Shown piece by piece: positions 37,852 to 50,739 of a stretch of DNA of 64,000 nt. How positions within the stretch are numbered: the first letter of the stretch is position 1; the number at the start of each line of letters is the position of its first letter. Origin of the DNA: Plasmodium coatneyi (taxonomy: Eukaryota; Apicomplexa; Aconoidasida; Haemosporida; Plasmodiidae); contig NC_033566.1 of the NCBI RefSeq assembly GCF_001680005.1, forward strand, positions 434,001 through 498,000, given 5' to 3'. The translations under genes and the position numbers were made by a program. The notes beneath the pieces were generated by a model that saw nothing but the letters and a program-made list of their open reading frames with translations, was not told where the DNA came from and ran no database searches.

Positions 37852-40800
37852 CTATACAAATGCAGCTATATCATATGGGGGGATGCACCCTGTTTGCGCC
37901 CCTCTGTAAAGGTACAAAACGCCAAGGGTAAATGCTGCGATGGTCACTCCAAAAATTACGTCGAATGATTTATCCTCCGAGAAGGGATCCTTGTTCTTAT
38001 TTTTCCTCCTCCTCTTTTTCGGCCTTATTTGGCTCCTCAAGTATTCCACCTGCGGGGAAATAAAAGTAAAAATAAATTACATGGTAGGTCATCTCTACAC
38101 ACTAATACAGAGTCCTGCACATATCTACGGATCATTTCGCGCACTTACAATTTTGTCGTCAATGGTCCTCTGGTTGAAGTAGGCTATCAGGGGGGCTATG
38201 TTCTGAATGAAGAGGAAGAGAAAAAAAAATGATGAGCTTGGCACAAAAAAGGGTGTGCACCAGAATGGAATACACAAATATTCACAGATCAACGTAGAAT
38301 ACCCTGTAGAAAAGATGATAAAGAACACACCTGATGCACGAACAGCCGAGTGTGCTTAAACCTGGACTGCGAATTCATCCTATTTTTTGTCAACAGATGG
38401 AAGTACTGGTCCAGCCTATACTTGCTGGAAAATTCGATCATCGGCCACATCAACTGTAGCCGATCTTTAAATGCTTTCTTCAACAACTCTACAATTTTTT
38501 CCACGTTATTTATAACGCACGTAAATCCTAAACTGTTCTTCATATTCTGTGCGCACATTTGTATCCTCTTCATTATAATCATGTCTATTTTTTGCATCTC
38601 CAATTTATTCATGAAGAAGGAGAAGTTCAACTTTTTTAAGTTACGTACATCCCCCCTTTTGAATAAGACCAAAAGGTCTCTGTTATTATTTAAATTTTCG
38701 TTTAAGGCGATAATATCGTTTATGTTTCTTTTTCTGAAGACTTTATTTACGCAAAAGTTGAAACGTTTATATTTCTTCTTAATAGCATTGATCATACTTA
38801 ATCTTATATGTTTACTTAAGTTTTTGTTCACAAGGTGGGCACCCCTCATATGGTGGTAGAGCCTATTTTCTTGTTGAAGGAAACGTTTCCTTAATTGTTT
38901 TCTTCTTCGCGTGGGGAGATTGAAATTCTCGCTCCTATTCTGGTTGTTCGCATTGGCAAAACGTTCATATTCTAAGGCGTACATTTCCCTATTTAGGTAC
39001 TCCTCAATCTGCCCTTCTTCCTCTTTTTGCACCTCCTGTATTTTTTTCGTCCTGTTTTTACCCCTACCATCTGTCTTCTCCTTCTTCACCACGTCCTTCG
39101 TTGTAGCCTTTCTCTTTGATTCATTCGGCTCCTTACTGCTCCCCTTTCTCTTCCTCTTGCTCATCTCCTTATTGTAATCATCGACGACGCAATTTAGCAG
39201 ATACGTCGCCGAAGGGTCTTCATTATCACCTGCACATGCAGCTTCCACACCATTTGGATACGTCTCAATCATGTTTTCCCTTCCTTTCACCTCAACAGGA
39301 AGGTCGCTTAACGTATTCACGTGACCATTCTGGGAAGAAATGCTAACCCCATTTGGGGCACTTATGGTATGTTCACTAATACTCGGGGGGTCATTCTTTT
39401 TTTTTCTCTTTTTTTTTTCACTTTCCATGCAGGTGCTGTCCAAGGCAGATGTTGCTATGTCCCCTTTATTTTCTGACGCCAAATTGTTGTTATCCTTTTT
39501 TTTCCTATACTTTCTCACTTTTCCATTTTTACCTGAACTGTTCACATCATTTATTAACGTGTTACCAACTTTGTTCAGATCATTTTCATCCTTTGGAAAA
39601 TTCCCCTGGTGATAGCTCATTGTGTCACATAAGTTGGTCACTCCTTTCCCAATTGAATTTTCGCTTCCTTTATAAATAGAGCCGTATTCATTTTTACTGT
39701 TTATGAGGTTCATCACATCATTGGCCTTTTCACTAATCATCGATCCATTCAGATTGAGGATGTAGCTGTTCGTTGCTTGCCCCGCTTGTGCACTGTCTAC
39801 AGGTACCATTTGTCCTTGTTCGTTTATCAACAGTTGGGGTGTGCCATCATTAGTGGAGGCGTTTTTGTTGCTTGTTCCTGGTTCAGTCGGCGCATTGGCC
39901 ACCTTATCGTTGTCGTTTTCACAGACCACTCTTCCCTCCACATTGACGCTACTGTCAATTTGCGCGCCGCTGATATTCTCCGTGGTAGTACCCTTCTTCG
40001 GGCGTCTGCCCCTCGGGGCGCCCTCCTTCTTGGTCTTCCCAGCAGTGTTATCACTCTTTCTGCCTCTCCTTCCCTTCCCCGTATTTTCTCCCCCTCCAAC
40101 AGGGGCGTTCGGAGCGGGTCCACTTTCAATGCTAAAGTTTTTTATGAGCTCATTAAAATTGCTATTTATATTGTTCAGTAGCTTATTGTCGATGTGACCG
40201 TCGCTGTAGCCACTGCTTGGGCAAGCTGCCGCATTAGCTGCATTAGCTGCATTAGCGGTATTAGCAGCATTCGAGGCGTTCATGTTGCTGGTGGCATGGT
40301 CTCCAGTTGCCACCACGCTGGGGGTAAGGCCTCCCAAGTAGATCCTCTGCAGCGCGAGCGCACCATTCATAACATGTGCATAGCTTAGCAAGGAGTACTC
40401 CTCTAATTGGCGAATCAACTCGTTCAGCTTACTCGGGTAGTAACTATTAAAGAGAGGCAAAAAGCGAGCATACTTATTTTTATTTTCACTGAATTCTTTA
40501 TTTAAAAACAGCCAAACAAATTTGGCGTCAACACTCACTTGATCCTTCCGTAATAATTGCTCCTTCTTATACATTTCGTTGTTTCCCTTTTGCGCTACCA
40601 TGTGGGTTAAATTCTCATTCATCTGTTTGTTCGCTTCGACTCCCATGTAACTGTGTGTAACTCCCTGGGCACTATTACCCAAGTGTGCATCGCGTAGGAT
40701 CTGCGCATTATTATTCTCCCTAAACTGTTCATTCATGAACTCGTTCATGCTGGTGTTACCATTTGATACGTTAGGGTTGTAACTAACGCCTTTTACAATG

Positions 40801-43109
40801 TACGGGTTAACTGCGCCGTCTACCTGGTTGCCGTTCATCATTCTTATGTTTTCCCTTTCACCCCAGTTGCTACGTACGTTAGGTACTTCCGCTAGTTTGT
40901 CTTTATTAAAACTGTTATAATAGTTACTCTGAGGAGACGCGCTAGTGGGGTTATTCAAATAGTTAGCATTTCCATACGTGTTCATCACACCGCTTTTCAT
41001 ATTTTCTTGTGCCACACTAGAACTGATGTAGAATCCGTTTCGATCTTCTGTGAGATATTCACCTGTTTGACTCGCCCCGTTGTTTTGTTCCCCCGATGGG
41101 TAACTACTTCCTGCATTTGTTGATTCCATCTTTTTTTTTCTCCCTCTTTTTGGTTCGTCAGTTTTTGGCTTTCTCTTCGACATTTTGTTATTCGATGGAT
41201 CGTTAATCATTTCTGCACCGTTCGCACAATTTGGTATGGGATTATCCAAGAGGCTACTCGCCACGTCCTGTAAACAATTCGCATCGTTGTTCGTTATCAT
41301 AGTCTGCTCAGGGTTATTTTGCGCATTTTTACTTTTCCTCTTAGTAACCTTGGGGGGGGTGTCCTGTTCCATCCCTTTCTCCTTTCTCTTTCTCTTTTTC
41401 GTTTTCTCCGGTGATATAGCATTATTATTCATCAAGGAATTTGTGTCCTCATTCGGGTCACCTTGGACGTTGTTAGTTCTTCCATTTTCTGCTTTATCCC
41501 CTTGGACGTTATTGGCGTTATACTGGGAGGTCCAATCATTCTTGTTTTGTACTCCTGGGATACTTCCTACGGCTTGCAAGAAATTCTTGCCGCTTAGGAG
41601 ATTCGCATTCTGCTCATTGGCGCCGACATTGGGGCTCATCTGTGCCTTGCTGCTGGGGTAGTATCCGGGAGGGCCACGCTGCATGCCGCCGTTCACGTTG
41701 TGTATTCCCTGAGCCGTTCCCCCTGCATTTGCGTTACCGTAAAAATTGCTACCCTGGTTGTGTACACTGTACGGTTCCCGACTTGGATTATTTTTTCCAT
41801 TTTGTACGAGGGACCCGTACTGGTCCTTCAAGGCTGGACTGGAACGCATGTCACTTATAAGGTGATTATGCATGACTGGTACGTTACTAACGACACCGTT
41901 GTTGTCTTTAACTTCTGCTTCATTTCGCTCGTTTGGGTTAACTTTGCTATTGCTCTTTCTGTAGCTCCTCTTTTGGGGGGCCTCAATGGTTTTTGCGTTG
42001 CTGGGGCTGTTTCCACTGGCTTGCATAATTTCCATGTTATCCTTATTGTGGCTGCTCAACGCTCCTGGGTAACCGCTCAAATTGGAGCTTAAATTTGAGC
42101 TCACATTTGAGCTCATAATTTTGCCGCCACTTGCGCTACCTCTGTTTATATACCCCATGGAACTTTTTAAATTGCCCATGTTGTAATTGGCTCTGTTCAG
42201 ATTGGCTAAGGAGGTCATCTCGCCCATGCCGCTCACAATGTGCATATTGTTCCTACCACCGTTGTTACCGCTAACTAGAGGATAACCTTGGGCAGCGCTG
42301 AATGGGGCCATGTTCATACTGCCATGCATAGAGCTCAAATTTGAAAATGCCTTACCACTGCTAGAAGCAGCAGCGTTCATCACGCCACTGTTCCTCCCCT
42401 TTATGCTATTCATCTGGCCAGGCGCATTCACGCGGGAAATAAAATCCGCCGCGTTTATTCTACTTAAATTATTAACATTGTTGATACTGCGGGGGGTGTC
42501 CCCATTAGCAGTATTGCTCAATTCGGGTGACATGAGTCCATTTTTTACAACTGCCTCATTATTATTATTTTGCATAACATTGCGATAAGGCATTTGGGAT
42601 AAGTTCCCCACGTTTTCACCCGCTCGTCCTCTGATATTACTGGGTAAATTGCTATAATTCATGGGGCGGAAAGGTTTGTTCAGGGTGTCATTCATGTTGT
42701 GAGATAAATTGTCATCTGCCTTCCGCATAGCACTTACCATCTTCACATTATTCACCATTGACTGGCTGTTCGCACTTCCATACGTACTTTTGCTCATGCT
42801 ATTGTTACTATGGAGCATATTGTGCTGGTTATAAAACGTGTGATTATTTAAGGAATAATTAAGGGGGGAGGATTTCGACAAAATTTTCATAACATTATTT
42901 GTAGTTCCCCCTCTGCTGCTCTGACTCATCGGTGCGCCATTCGATGGGTTGTGACGACTTTCATCCATACTCCTAGGGAGCATGTTTGCATTATTACTGG
43001 TTAGAGCATAGCGAGGGGTACTTTCATTGCTTACACCTTTGTCATTATCTGGTGTGTTGTTTCGGTAGTTGTCGTTGTTTTGGGGTGGGCATTGGCTATT
43101 CGACTTCAT
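37852..43109 (-). CDS. Very large Asn/Ser-rich protein; C-terminal exons encode a membrane span
   Basis: Exon 38331-43109 encodes 1,593 residues from MKSNSQCPPQNN. It is dominated by Asn/Ser/Met-rich low complexity with Lys-rich islands (KKRKRKEKG, TKRKSKNAQNN, GRRGRKSDN) and a Gly/Arg segment (GAPRGRRPKKG). The last ~300 residues become ordered, basic and helical (ENRLYHHMRGAHLVNKNLSK, FSFFMNKLEMQKIDMIIMKR, VEKIVELLKKAFKDRLQLMW). A GT donor after LFVHQ is in phase 0 with exons 38149-38202 (NIAPLIAYFNQRTIDDKI) and 37852-38049. The latter contains a basic stretch (RPKKRRRKNKNK) and a hydrophobic span (FDVIFGVTIAAFTLGVLYLY). As modelled the protein has 1,676 residues. The helical part could be a divergent TAF4-like or other nuclear domain, but that is weak. 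The last two exons might instead belong to a separate small membrane-protein gene. Confidence 0.75.
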
Positions 43110-44394
43110 CTTCAACCTGTTAATGCCGAATGAGGGGTTGATGGAGCTCCACGGGGAGGTTCCCTCGCTGTTTGGTTAGTCCACAAATTTGGGGAGCTAT
43201 TATTGAACGTATGACAGTTAATTTAAATAGCTGCCGCTACTCCTCAGGGAGATATCCTCATTTTCTTTTTTTCTCTTTTTGACACAAAATTGTATTTTCA
43301 TCGATATACCATTGTGCGATTATGTGTCTGCTTATGGGGCACGTCCCCTTGTGTAAAAGCCTCGTCATAAACCGCCGCACAAACCCGTAAAAACATGTAG
43401 CGCGTTGGTTACTTTCCCCAATTTGCTTTCACCAAACGTATGGACTTCTGCACTCACTTCGACAGGGAAAATGCCTCTTATAGCATCCCCCTCTTTTCAT
43501 TAATGGGAAAAAAAAAAAAAAATGATTGCAATTTTTCATCATAAGGAGGAATGAGCTCCGCTAACATTCACTGTTATGACTATTCGTCATTTTTCACATC
43601 ACACAAAGAAAAGTTGAGTATATTTTTATTTTGAACATGAATTCACAAAAAAAAAGAAAAAAAATCACGCATGGGCGGGAAATTTTTTATACACATGAAG
43701 CAAAATATAAAATGGGAAAAAAAAAATTTGCTATGTTGTACCGCTTTTTTTTAAGCGTGCACTTTTTGCATTTTGCATTTTTCTTTTTTTTTGAACTACC
43801 TCCTTTTTTTAGCGGAACGTCACTGATGATGGATAGGATGCGCGAATTACATGCTCGCAAGAAAAAAAAATAAATATATATGGAAGGGGACACCAACAAG
43901 GTTATTAATGCAGCGTGTTGAAGAAATTAAAAGGAATTTATTTTCCTTCCAACTGTGATGAACCCATCCGGAATGCTTCATTTTATAACGGGCTTACTTT
44001 TAATACATTTTAGCTTTTTCTTTTCCTGTGTCTTCATTCTTTTTCTTTTTTCCACATTCTCTTCTTTTTACTTTTATTTTTAATTTTTTTGCTTCTTTTT
44101 CATACGGACTATTATGCGTTATATATATCGTTCTACTGTTTACTAATAAGACAAAAAAAAAAAAAAAAAAAGAAGAAGAAAAACAAAAAAGGAAGAAATG
44201 GCATAGCTTGGCACACAACAGAACGCAAGGCGACACAAAGCACAAAGACCATGGGGTGCAGAGTTTAACACAATCGTTGAGAGAAAAGAAAAAAAAAAAA
44301 AGGAAAGGAGGAAATGCCATCCTACCATCACACTTTATGAACCCTATGATTATTTATATTCCTCTCCCCCAAGGGGGACACACTGTATTTAATG
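43110..44394. other. Upstream of the Asn-rich gene; left boundary of accessory island 2
   Basis: About 1.3 kb with no supportable gene. Frames near 43631-43873 and 44028-44480 consist mainly of homopolymer-coded Phe/Lys runs. Poly(A/T) runs occur near 43510, 43725, 44150 and 44290. The transition from core to KIR-associated sequence lies somewhere here, but no telomere-like heptads mark it on this side. Confidence 0.5.
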
Positions 44395-46857
44395 TTACAT
44401 ATTCTGGTAACTTATATTCTTCCGACGGTCGGTTGTATTATTTGTTCTTTCTTTTCTGGATGGACCATTATAGATGGTAGAGTTATCTATTGATTCTACT
44501 GTTGAATGCTCAGTTGAATACTCCGTTGGACCTATTGTTGAAGCGTTCTCTGTTGTGTATTCCGTAAGCGTATCGAAGTTGCGTCTGACGGATCTTATCT
44601 TTCTGTTGCCGAAGTTGTTGCTGCTCCTTCCTCCTCCAAAGAAGTTTTTTATCCCAGGAGGTAGAAGATTGTACTGAAAGAAAGAAAAGAAAGAGAAGTG
44701 AAGAAAGAAAAAGAAGAAAAAGGGAGGGTTCAGGAATATGAATTACATATATATGAAACAACTTCTTATATTCATTGTTTTAAAAAAAAAAGAAAAGAGG
44801 TGGGGAGGAAAAATATTAATAAACTGCTGTTATTATTTATATTTTAAATTGTGTGTGTAAAGTGGTAATTACTTTATATAGGTAGAATCCCAGTGTTGGG
44901 ATTCCTAATAATCCAAGTATAGAAGAGATTATAGGAGCGGTAGGGGTAGTGGTCGAGGATGCCGCTTCTGCCTCAAGCATTGCAGTTTCCTGTATACGGT
45001 CTAATTCAGATTTTAATTCTGATGGCTTTGGGATATTGGTTCCACCACTGCTATTGGAAATTTCATTAAAATATTTACAACATATCCTCCTGAGAACATT
45101 ATCCTTCCCATCACAGTACTGCTCCATTCCGTTATATGCAGTAACAGCTTCCTGTAGATAACTGGAATACTCTTGAATACAGTTGGATTCGGACGTCTGA
45201 GATTTCTGTATGCAGTCCTTTATAGTTCCATAGTCATAGTAATATTCGAATACTTTTTTCATTTTGTTGAATAGGTTTTGGTCAATATTCTCGGTGCAGG
45301 TAGGCACACGAGTAATACCATGAGACGCCGTCTCAAGTGCAAGGTAAATTTCACTCATAACATCTGGGAGCGGCTTATCATTCCTTCCACTTTCCCATAC
45401 TTTACCTCCCAGCCAATAATATAAAGAATAATATACAACATTATCCACTTTCTTTTCCCCTTTCGCCTCTGTTGCCCCACTAATTGCCTTACACCAAGCT
45501 TTTGCAATTTTTTTAGTATATTTCTTCATTTCTCCATAGTTGCTTAATACAGGCGTTAAATTTGTTTCCACCGTGTCCACCTTACACACAATTTCACCAT
45601 CCACGACATCCTCCCCTTCTTCTTCCTCGAATTTTCCGTATATTCTTCTGGAGGGCAATTTATCCAAACTGCAGTCCTATGAATATAATTGTAAAATTAA
45701 GTATATTCCCACATTGTCATGGTACGATCATGAATAAAAATATTACATGTACACATTGATTCATTCATGCGAAAGAGAACATAATTTGCAGTATTTTCCC
45801 CACATTCATCACTAAGAAAACTAACACTATACCATTGGTTTGCACTCACTCTACTTACCACGTCGGCATCCGAGAAGCTGCCCGAGGATCCGGCCTGGTT
45901 TGGATTATTCAGTTGTGCTCTAAGTTCCTGTACTTTCTGTTCACAGTACACTCTATATTCCTTATTGAAATCCGCACAATATGGATCACTGTTGCCTTCC
46001 TTGGGGCAACCTGCACTCACAATTCTACATGCTGAATCAATTCCATTCAGGTACCCGATATATTCGGAACCACGTGTAGACCCATTTTGTTTTACATTGT
46101 TCTGTATTTTATCATAATCATAGGTAAAATCATGTACTCCTTTCCTCAGAGCGAATGTGTTTATGTCAGGATCTTCGTATGTAACCTTACACCAATTTTC
46201 ACCCGCAGTACTATCTAGCGTTTTGTAAAATTTCCCCAAGAAATCCGGCAATTCAGAGGTGTGTGTTTCCTTAGGGACTAGTTTCTCTATCCAATAATAA
46301 AAGAAATAACAGGGTGCATCCTTAAATTGCACATCGCCATTGGACTCATTTTCTTTCTTTCTTTTATATGCGTAACAGTAGGCTCTTACAATCATGTCCC
46401 AGGATTCACGGAGTCCGATGTAATCACTTAATTCACTCTTCAATTTATTTTCCCAATCATTAGGCCAGGGAACATCAGAATTACATACGTCCCTAGGAAC
46501 CCTGGTGAATTTATCATAGAATTCGGTTCTTGAAAGTACACTCCCCGGAAATGGAACCAGCAACTGCAGTTGGTGGATAGTGGAATGTACATATACATAT
46601 ATATACATATCTACATATATATATTTATATATATGGACATATATATACTTTCATTTATTATATTTCCTCTCACACACTCTTCCTCCTCCTCATTATTATT
46701 ATTATTCTGCATTACACCCCATCAAATTACATCACATCGTTGTATCTGAAATATTATACGCGCACATTGTGCAATTATCTATGTTGCATATAAAATGGAA
46801 GAATCCCCCACAATATTTGCCCCCCTTCCCAATATTCTTTCTTACCCCTCCTGGCAT
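44395..46857 (-). CDS. KIR: KIR B: two-ectodomain KIR antigen with a CD99-like peptide
   Basis: Variant surface antigen of the KIR family. Exons: 46846-46857 (MPGG, then GTAAGA), 45859-46563, 44873-45676 and 44395-44673. All are phase 0, giving 599 residues. Domain 1 (LLVPFPGSVLSRTEFYDKF, FFYYWIEKL, DFTYDYDKI) ends in NPNQAGSSGSFSDADV. Its SSGSFSDAD core equals a stretch I recall from primate CD99. Domain 2 starts DCSLDKLPSRRIYGKF and has YSLYYWLGGK and FEYYYDY. A membrane span ends GIPTLGFYLYK. The tail exon starts YNLLPPGIKNFFGGG, is basic and then Thr/Ser/Glu-rich (DTLTEYTTENASTIG), and ends in NISYQNM. Repeated domains separated by one intron match KIR A and KIR D. It is divergent from KIR C, about 1.8 kb away. 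Confidence 0.92.
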
Positions 46858-48639
46858 TGTTCATCTATGTCTCTGTATATATTTTGTTTCTGTAAACTGT
46901 TAATACATTTAGGGAGCAAATATACAAATTTTACTCTTCCCCCTTATTATAAGCATATATCAAATATCTACTCTCTTTATAATACACACTGCTTATATTT
47001 TAAGGACCGATCATATATTAAATGCACATATATCAATTTTCTGTATATATAAATAAAACAGAAATATGAATGAAGGAACAGAAAATAGAGAAATAATAAT
47101 GAATGGAAAGCAAGGACGGGAAGGAGGAAGGAATTCCAAAATGCTCCTCCATATGTTCAATCTGTGTATCTATGTATTATATTTCTTTGTGTACACTTTG
47201 TGCATTGTGTGCATGTGTTCATTTGGAGCTTTCCATTATTATGTACACTTCTCTCCTATTATGTGTATATAAGCACACCTTTTTTCTATTTGACGAAACA
47301 TTTATCATACATGTACTACATACTTTTATGCTTTATTGTTATGTTTAAAGAGGAGTTCATTGAAAAATTGTTAATACATGCACGTATTGCATAATTCAAA
47401 CAAAAAAAAAGGAGCACACTCTTCCCTATACCCTTTCTTCCTTTTCCGGAATAAGTGCACATTCGTCTAGGTGCTCAGGGAAGGGTGCACATTTACAGAA
47501 TAAATAAGAGGAGTGCAGTACAAATATATATGCTCACATCTTTTCTGCTCACATATTTTTTCTGTTCAAAAGAGAGAGAGTGAAAATTCGGTTTCTGTTG
47601 GTGTGTACGCACACATTCCTCTTGTAGCAGCATATTCCTTAATATACTCTCCTTTCTCCTTTACAAGTGTTTAGTATTAGTAATTTTCTTCTTCTCTTTT
47701 CCTTTTTCCTATAAGTATGATAAAAATAACTCATTCATATGGGGAATGTGTACTATACTATATACTATTTGTTTGAGCTACCCCCTTTTTTGGGGTGCAC
47801 ATTATATATTTTTTGCACATGTTAATGTGTTCCAACGTGTACGATGGACTTCTTTTTTTTTTTTTAAGAACAATCAGTAATAATAATTTCTTTGAACTTT
47901 TTTCCCTCTCTCTCTTTTGACAAATACACCATAAACAACTCATTTGTATGAATGAATATATGCACATTATGCACTCTTTGAACTAACCTTCACTCCTCGT
48001 TCCCTTACATTTTAATGCATGTTATACTTCTACATAGTAAATTTACGATATTCTTCTTTTTTCTTTTTTTCTTCTTTTCTTTGCCCTTATTTTGTTATTC
48101 CAACATATATAGTTGCTTATATGTGTATGTGCATTTTACATATATATATATATATATACATACATACATATACATATGTCATATATATACGTATATATAT
48201 ATATATATATATTTAATGATTCTGATACATATACGTACACATGTGAATGTATGTAATGTGCTATCACTACTAGCACTACTACTATTATTATTATTCGAAA
48301 AAATTAGAAGTGTAATATGTGTATAGTATGGTTTTGCACACACAGAATAAAAAGTGCAAAAATTGCAAAAATATCGTATTAATCAACATTCACATCTACT
48401 CATCCATATTCACATTCGTATTATATTCATCCATATTCACATTCATAATCATATTCATAAGCATAATCATATTCATAAGCATAATCATATTCATAAGCAT
48501 ATTCATATTTCAAATTCATAATCATAATCCCTATCGAACAGGCACAATCTTTATACTTCCCATCTCTTTTCCGATTATATATAGCAACGTTCAATATAGA
48601 ATTATTATATACACATATAGAAGCACATACATATGAACC
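46858..48639. other. Shared upstream region of divergent KIR B and KIR C
   Basis: About 1.78 kb between the first exons of two divergent KIR genes, so both promoters lie here. It is AT-rich with TA microsatellites (about 48130-48210), CATATT/CATAAT-type short repeats near 48400-48530, and poly(T) tracts. Open frames are simple-sequence products (Tyr/Ile/His-rich). No conserved promoter motif is visible by eye. Confidence 0.5.
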
Positions 48640-50739
48640 ATGGCAGCAGTAAATGTAAGGAAGGTAGGAGGAGCTTCTTTCTCCTTTCTTCCTCCTTTTC
48701 CTTCCCTAACTTCCTTTCCTCTTTTTTTTTACACTACAAAAGAGCACATAAAAGGGGAAAGCATATATATATATTCCCCTGTATATATAATATAATAAAA
48801 TAGAAAAAATCCCCAAAAAAGGAGGAAAATACATATATACAAAAATGTACACACTTACACATACATACACTTACAGACATATATCCCACACTCTCCCTTC
48901 CTCTCCCTTCCTCTCCCTTCCTTTTGACATCTATATATTTGCAGCCGTCAAATAAGGAGACATTCCCTTCATGGACCGAGTACTATGGTAAATTCAAAAA
49001 CGGGGGAGGGAGCAACGAATTAGACTGTTCAGATACAAATGGTTGCGACAATGAAATAAAAAAGTATGGATTGGGCAATGGGAATCTTAGAAGGCATCTG
49101 GCTGATAGTAGAAAAGCTTTAGGCTATATATACAGAGAATACAGAAAAAATGGAGAGAAAAAATCACTCGAATGTACAGCACGCCATTTTCTATACTACT
49201 GGTTAGGAGATAAAATATCTAGTAGTACATGGGGAATTGATAATTTCCCAGCTGCCATAAGTGTTATTTGTCGTCAAATACGTGAAAACAGTAAGTTAGG
49301 ACAAGGGTGTAAATTTCCATGTGACAATCCCAACGAAGAAACTTTCAATAATAGAAAATTAATATTCGACCATTATCATAATTATGATACTGTAGAACAG
49401 TATTTAATGAAAGATAAGATCGACTGTAAAGACCAGTGGTCAGATTATCAAAAGGGAATTACTGCAGCATGTAAGACTGTAAAAGAAGATTGCGCAAGAA
49501 CAGATAGCCACAGGGATCCGGATGATGAATATTGTAAACAATTCAAAGCAAAATACGGGGCATATTGTAGTATGATGGAATTGTTAGAATTGTACTGTAA
49601 AACAGACTCCCAACTGCAAGATTCAAAAGGCGAAAATATGGAATGTTCCGTTGCGAAAGACGAATTAAAGGACTACCTCCCCAAGGCCACCACAACAACG
49701 GCCCTTTCTTCTATCCTTGGCACCTTAGCAACCATAGGTACCCCTTTCCTATTATACAAAGTAAGTAAAGGTAGCAATAAAATAAATGAACTAAATTATT
49801 AACACTATAACAAATATACACTCCTTAGACCATTCGCTCTCCTCCCTTAGACCCTCCCTCCTTAGACCCTTCCTTCCTTGCCTTCCTTAGACCACCTTCC
49901 TTTACTTTCCTCCTTATACCTCCTTCTCCGTAGACCCTTTCGTTCTTTCCTTCTTTGCTTGTCTTTCCTTTCATTCCTTCTTTCCTTCTTATTCCTTCTT
50001 TCCTTCTTATTCCTTCTTTCCTTCTTATTCCTTCTTTCCTTCTTATTCCTTCTTTCCTTCTTATTCCTTCTTTCCTTATTCATTTTTTTCTTAGACCCTT
50101 TCTTCCTCCTCGTCCCCCGTTTCATAAACCCCTTTTCTTCCTGCTCCTTAGACAACCTTCCCTTCCTCCTCCTCCTTAGACACATCCTTTCTTCCTCCTC
50201 CTTAGACCACCTCCTTCGTTCATCCTCCTTGGATCCCCTTCCTTCCACCAACCACCCCTAACAACCTTCCTTCCACCTAAGAACACACTTACCATCCAAC
50301 AACCCACCTACCACCGTAACAACCTTCCTTATACCACCCATAACAACCTACCACCAACCATCTAACAACCTACCACCAACCACCTAACAACCCACCTACC
50401 ACTCCTAACAACCTTCCTTCCCTTTAGTATAAACCATGGTCTTCTTGGTTTGGTAACCATTTTTCTGTAAATGGAGTAGGAAGGAGCAACAGAAGTAACA
50501 GAGGAAGAAGATCTGTCGGGCGTGACATTGATACATTAACAGACGGCATATTAATTGAAGATTCTTCCACAGTGGACTTCACAGGAAGTTCGGACACGAG
50601 TTCCATACTTGATTCCAGCACAATACCCTCTACTGCTCCATACAACACAAGACCGTCTAACAGAGGAAGAGGAAGAACAGGAGCAGGAACAATTAGGACG
50701 CCGCCGGGTCGTCCAAATGTAGGTTATCAAAACATGTAA
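48640..50739 (+). CDS. KIR: KIR C: single-ectodomain KIR antigen
   Basis: Exons 48640-48654 (MAAVN, donor GTAAGG), 48945-49760 and 50428-50739 join in phase 0 to 380 residues. There is only one Cys-rich ectodomain, starting PSNKETFPSWTEYYGKF, with FLYYWLGDK and FDHYHNYDTV. Its start resembles domain 1 of KIR B (FPGSVLSRTEFYDKF), so these two domains are probably closest. The span SSILGTLATIGTPFLLYK ends the exon. The tail exon starts YKPWSSWFGNHF and is basic (RSNRSNRGRRSVGRD) then acidic/Ser-rich, ending VGYQNM. The tail resembles those of KIR A and B. The 667-base intron before the tail is polypyrimidine on the coding strand. It is convergent with KIR D. Confidence 0.92.
49800..50290 (+). 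repeat. Polypyrimidine intron tract with 18-bp tandem repeats
   Basis: Within the KIR C intron. The + strand is CCTTCC/CTTCCTT-rich and punctuated by CCTTAGACC (about 49824, 49853, 49862, 49888, 50090, 50147, 50178, 50200), the reverse complement of the GGTCTAAGG units in the KIR A intron. From about 49975 to 50076 an 18-base unit near TTCCTTCTTTCCTTCTTA repeats five to six times, which leaves long open frames with six-residue periodicity on both strands. From 50260 to 50410 it changes to CAACCTACCAC-type repeats before the acceptor. Confidence 0.9.

Noticed and set aside
39777..42588. Several + strand frames of 70-160 codons inside the Asn-rich gene
   Set aside because: All are antisense to the 1,593-residue exon, with hydrophobic composition that mirrors Asn/Lys/Ser codons.
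48130..48210. Possible centromere-like AT-rich block
   Set aside because: It is only a short TA microsatellite. Plasmodium centromeres are kilobase-scale and over 95% AT.
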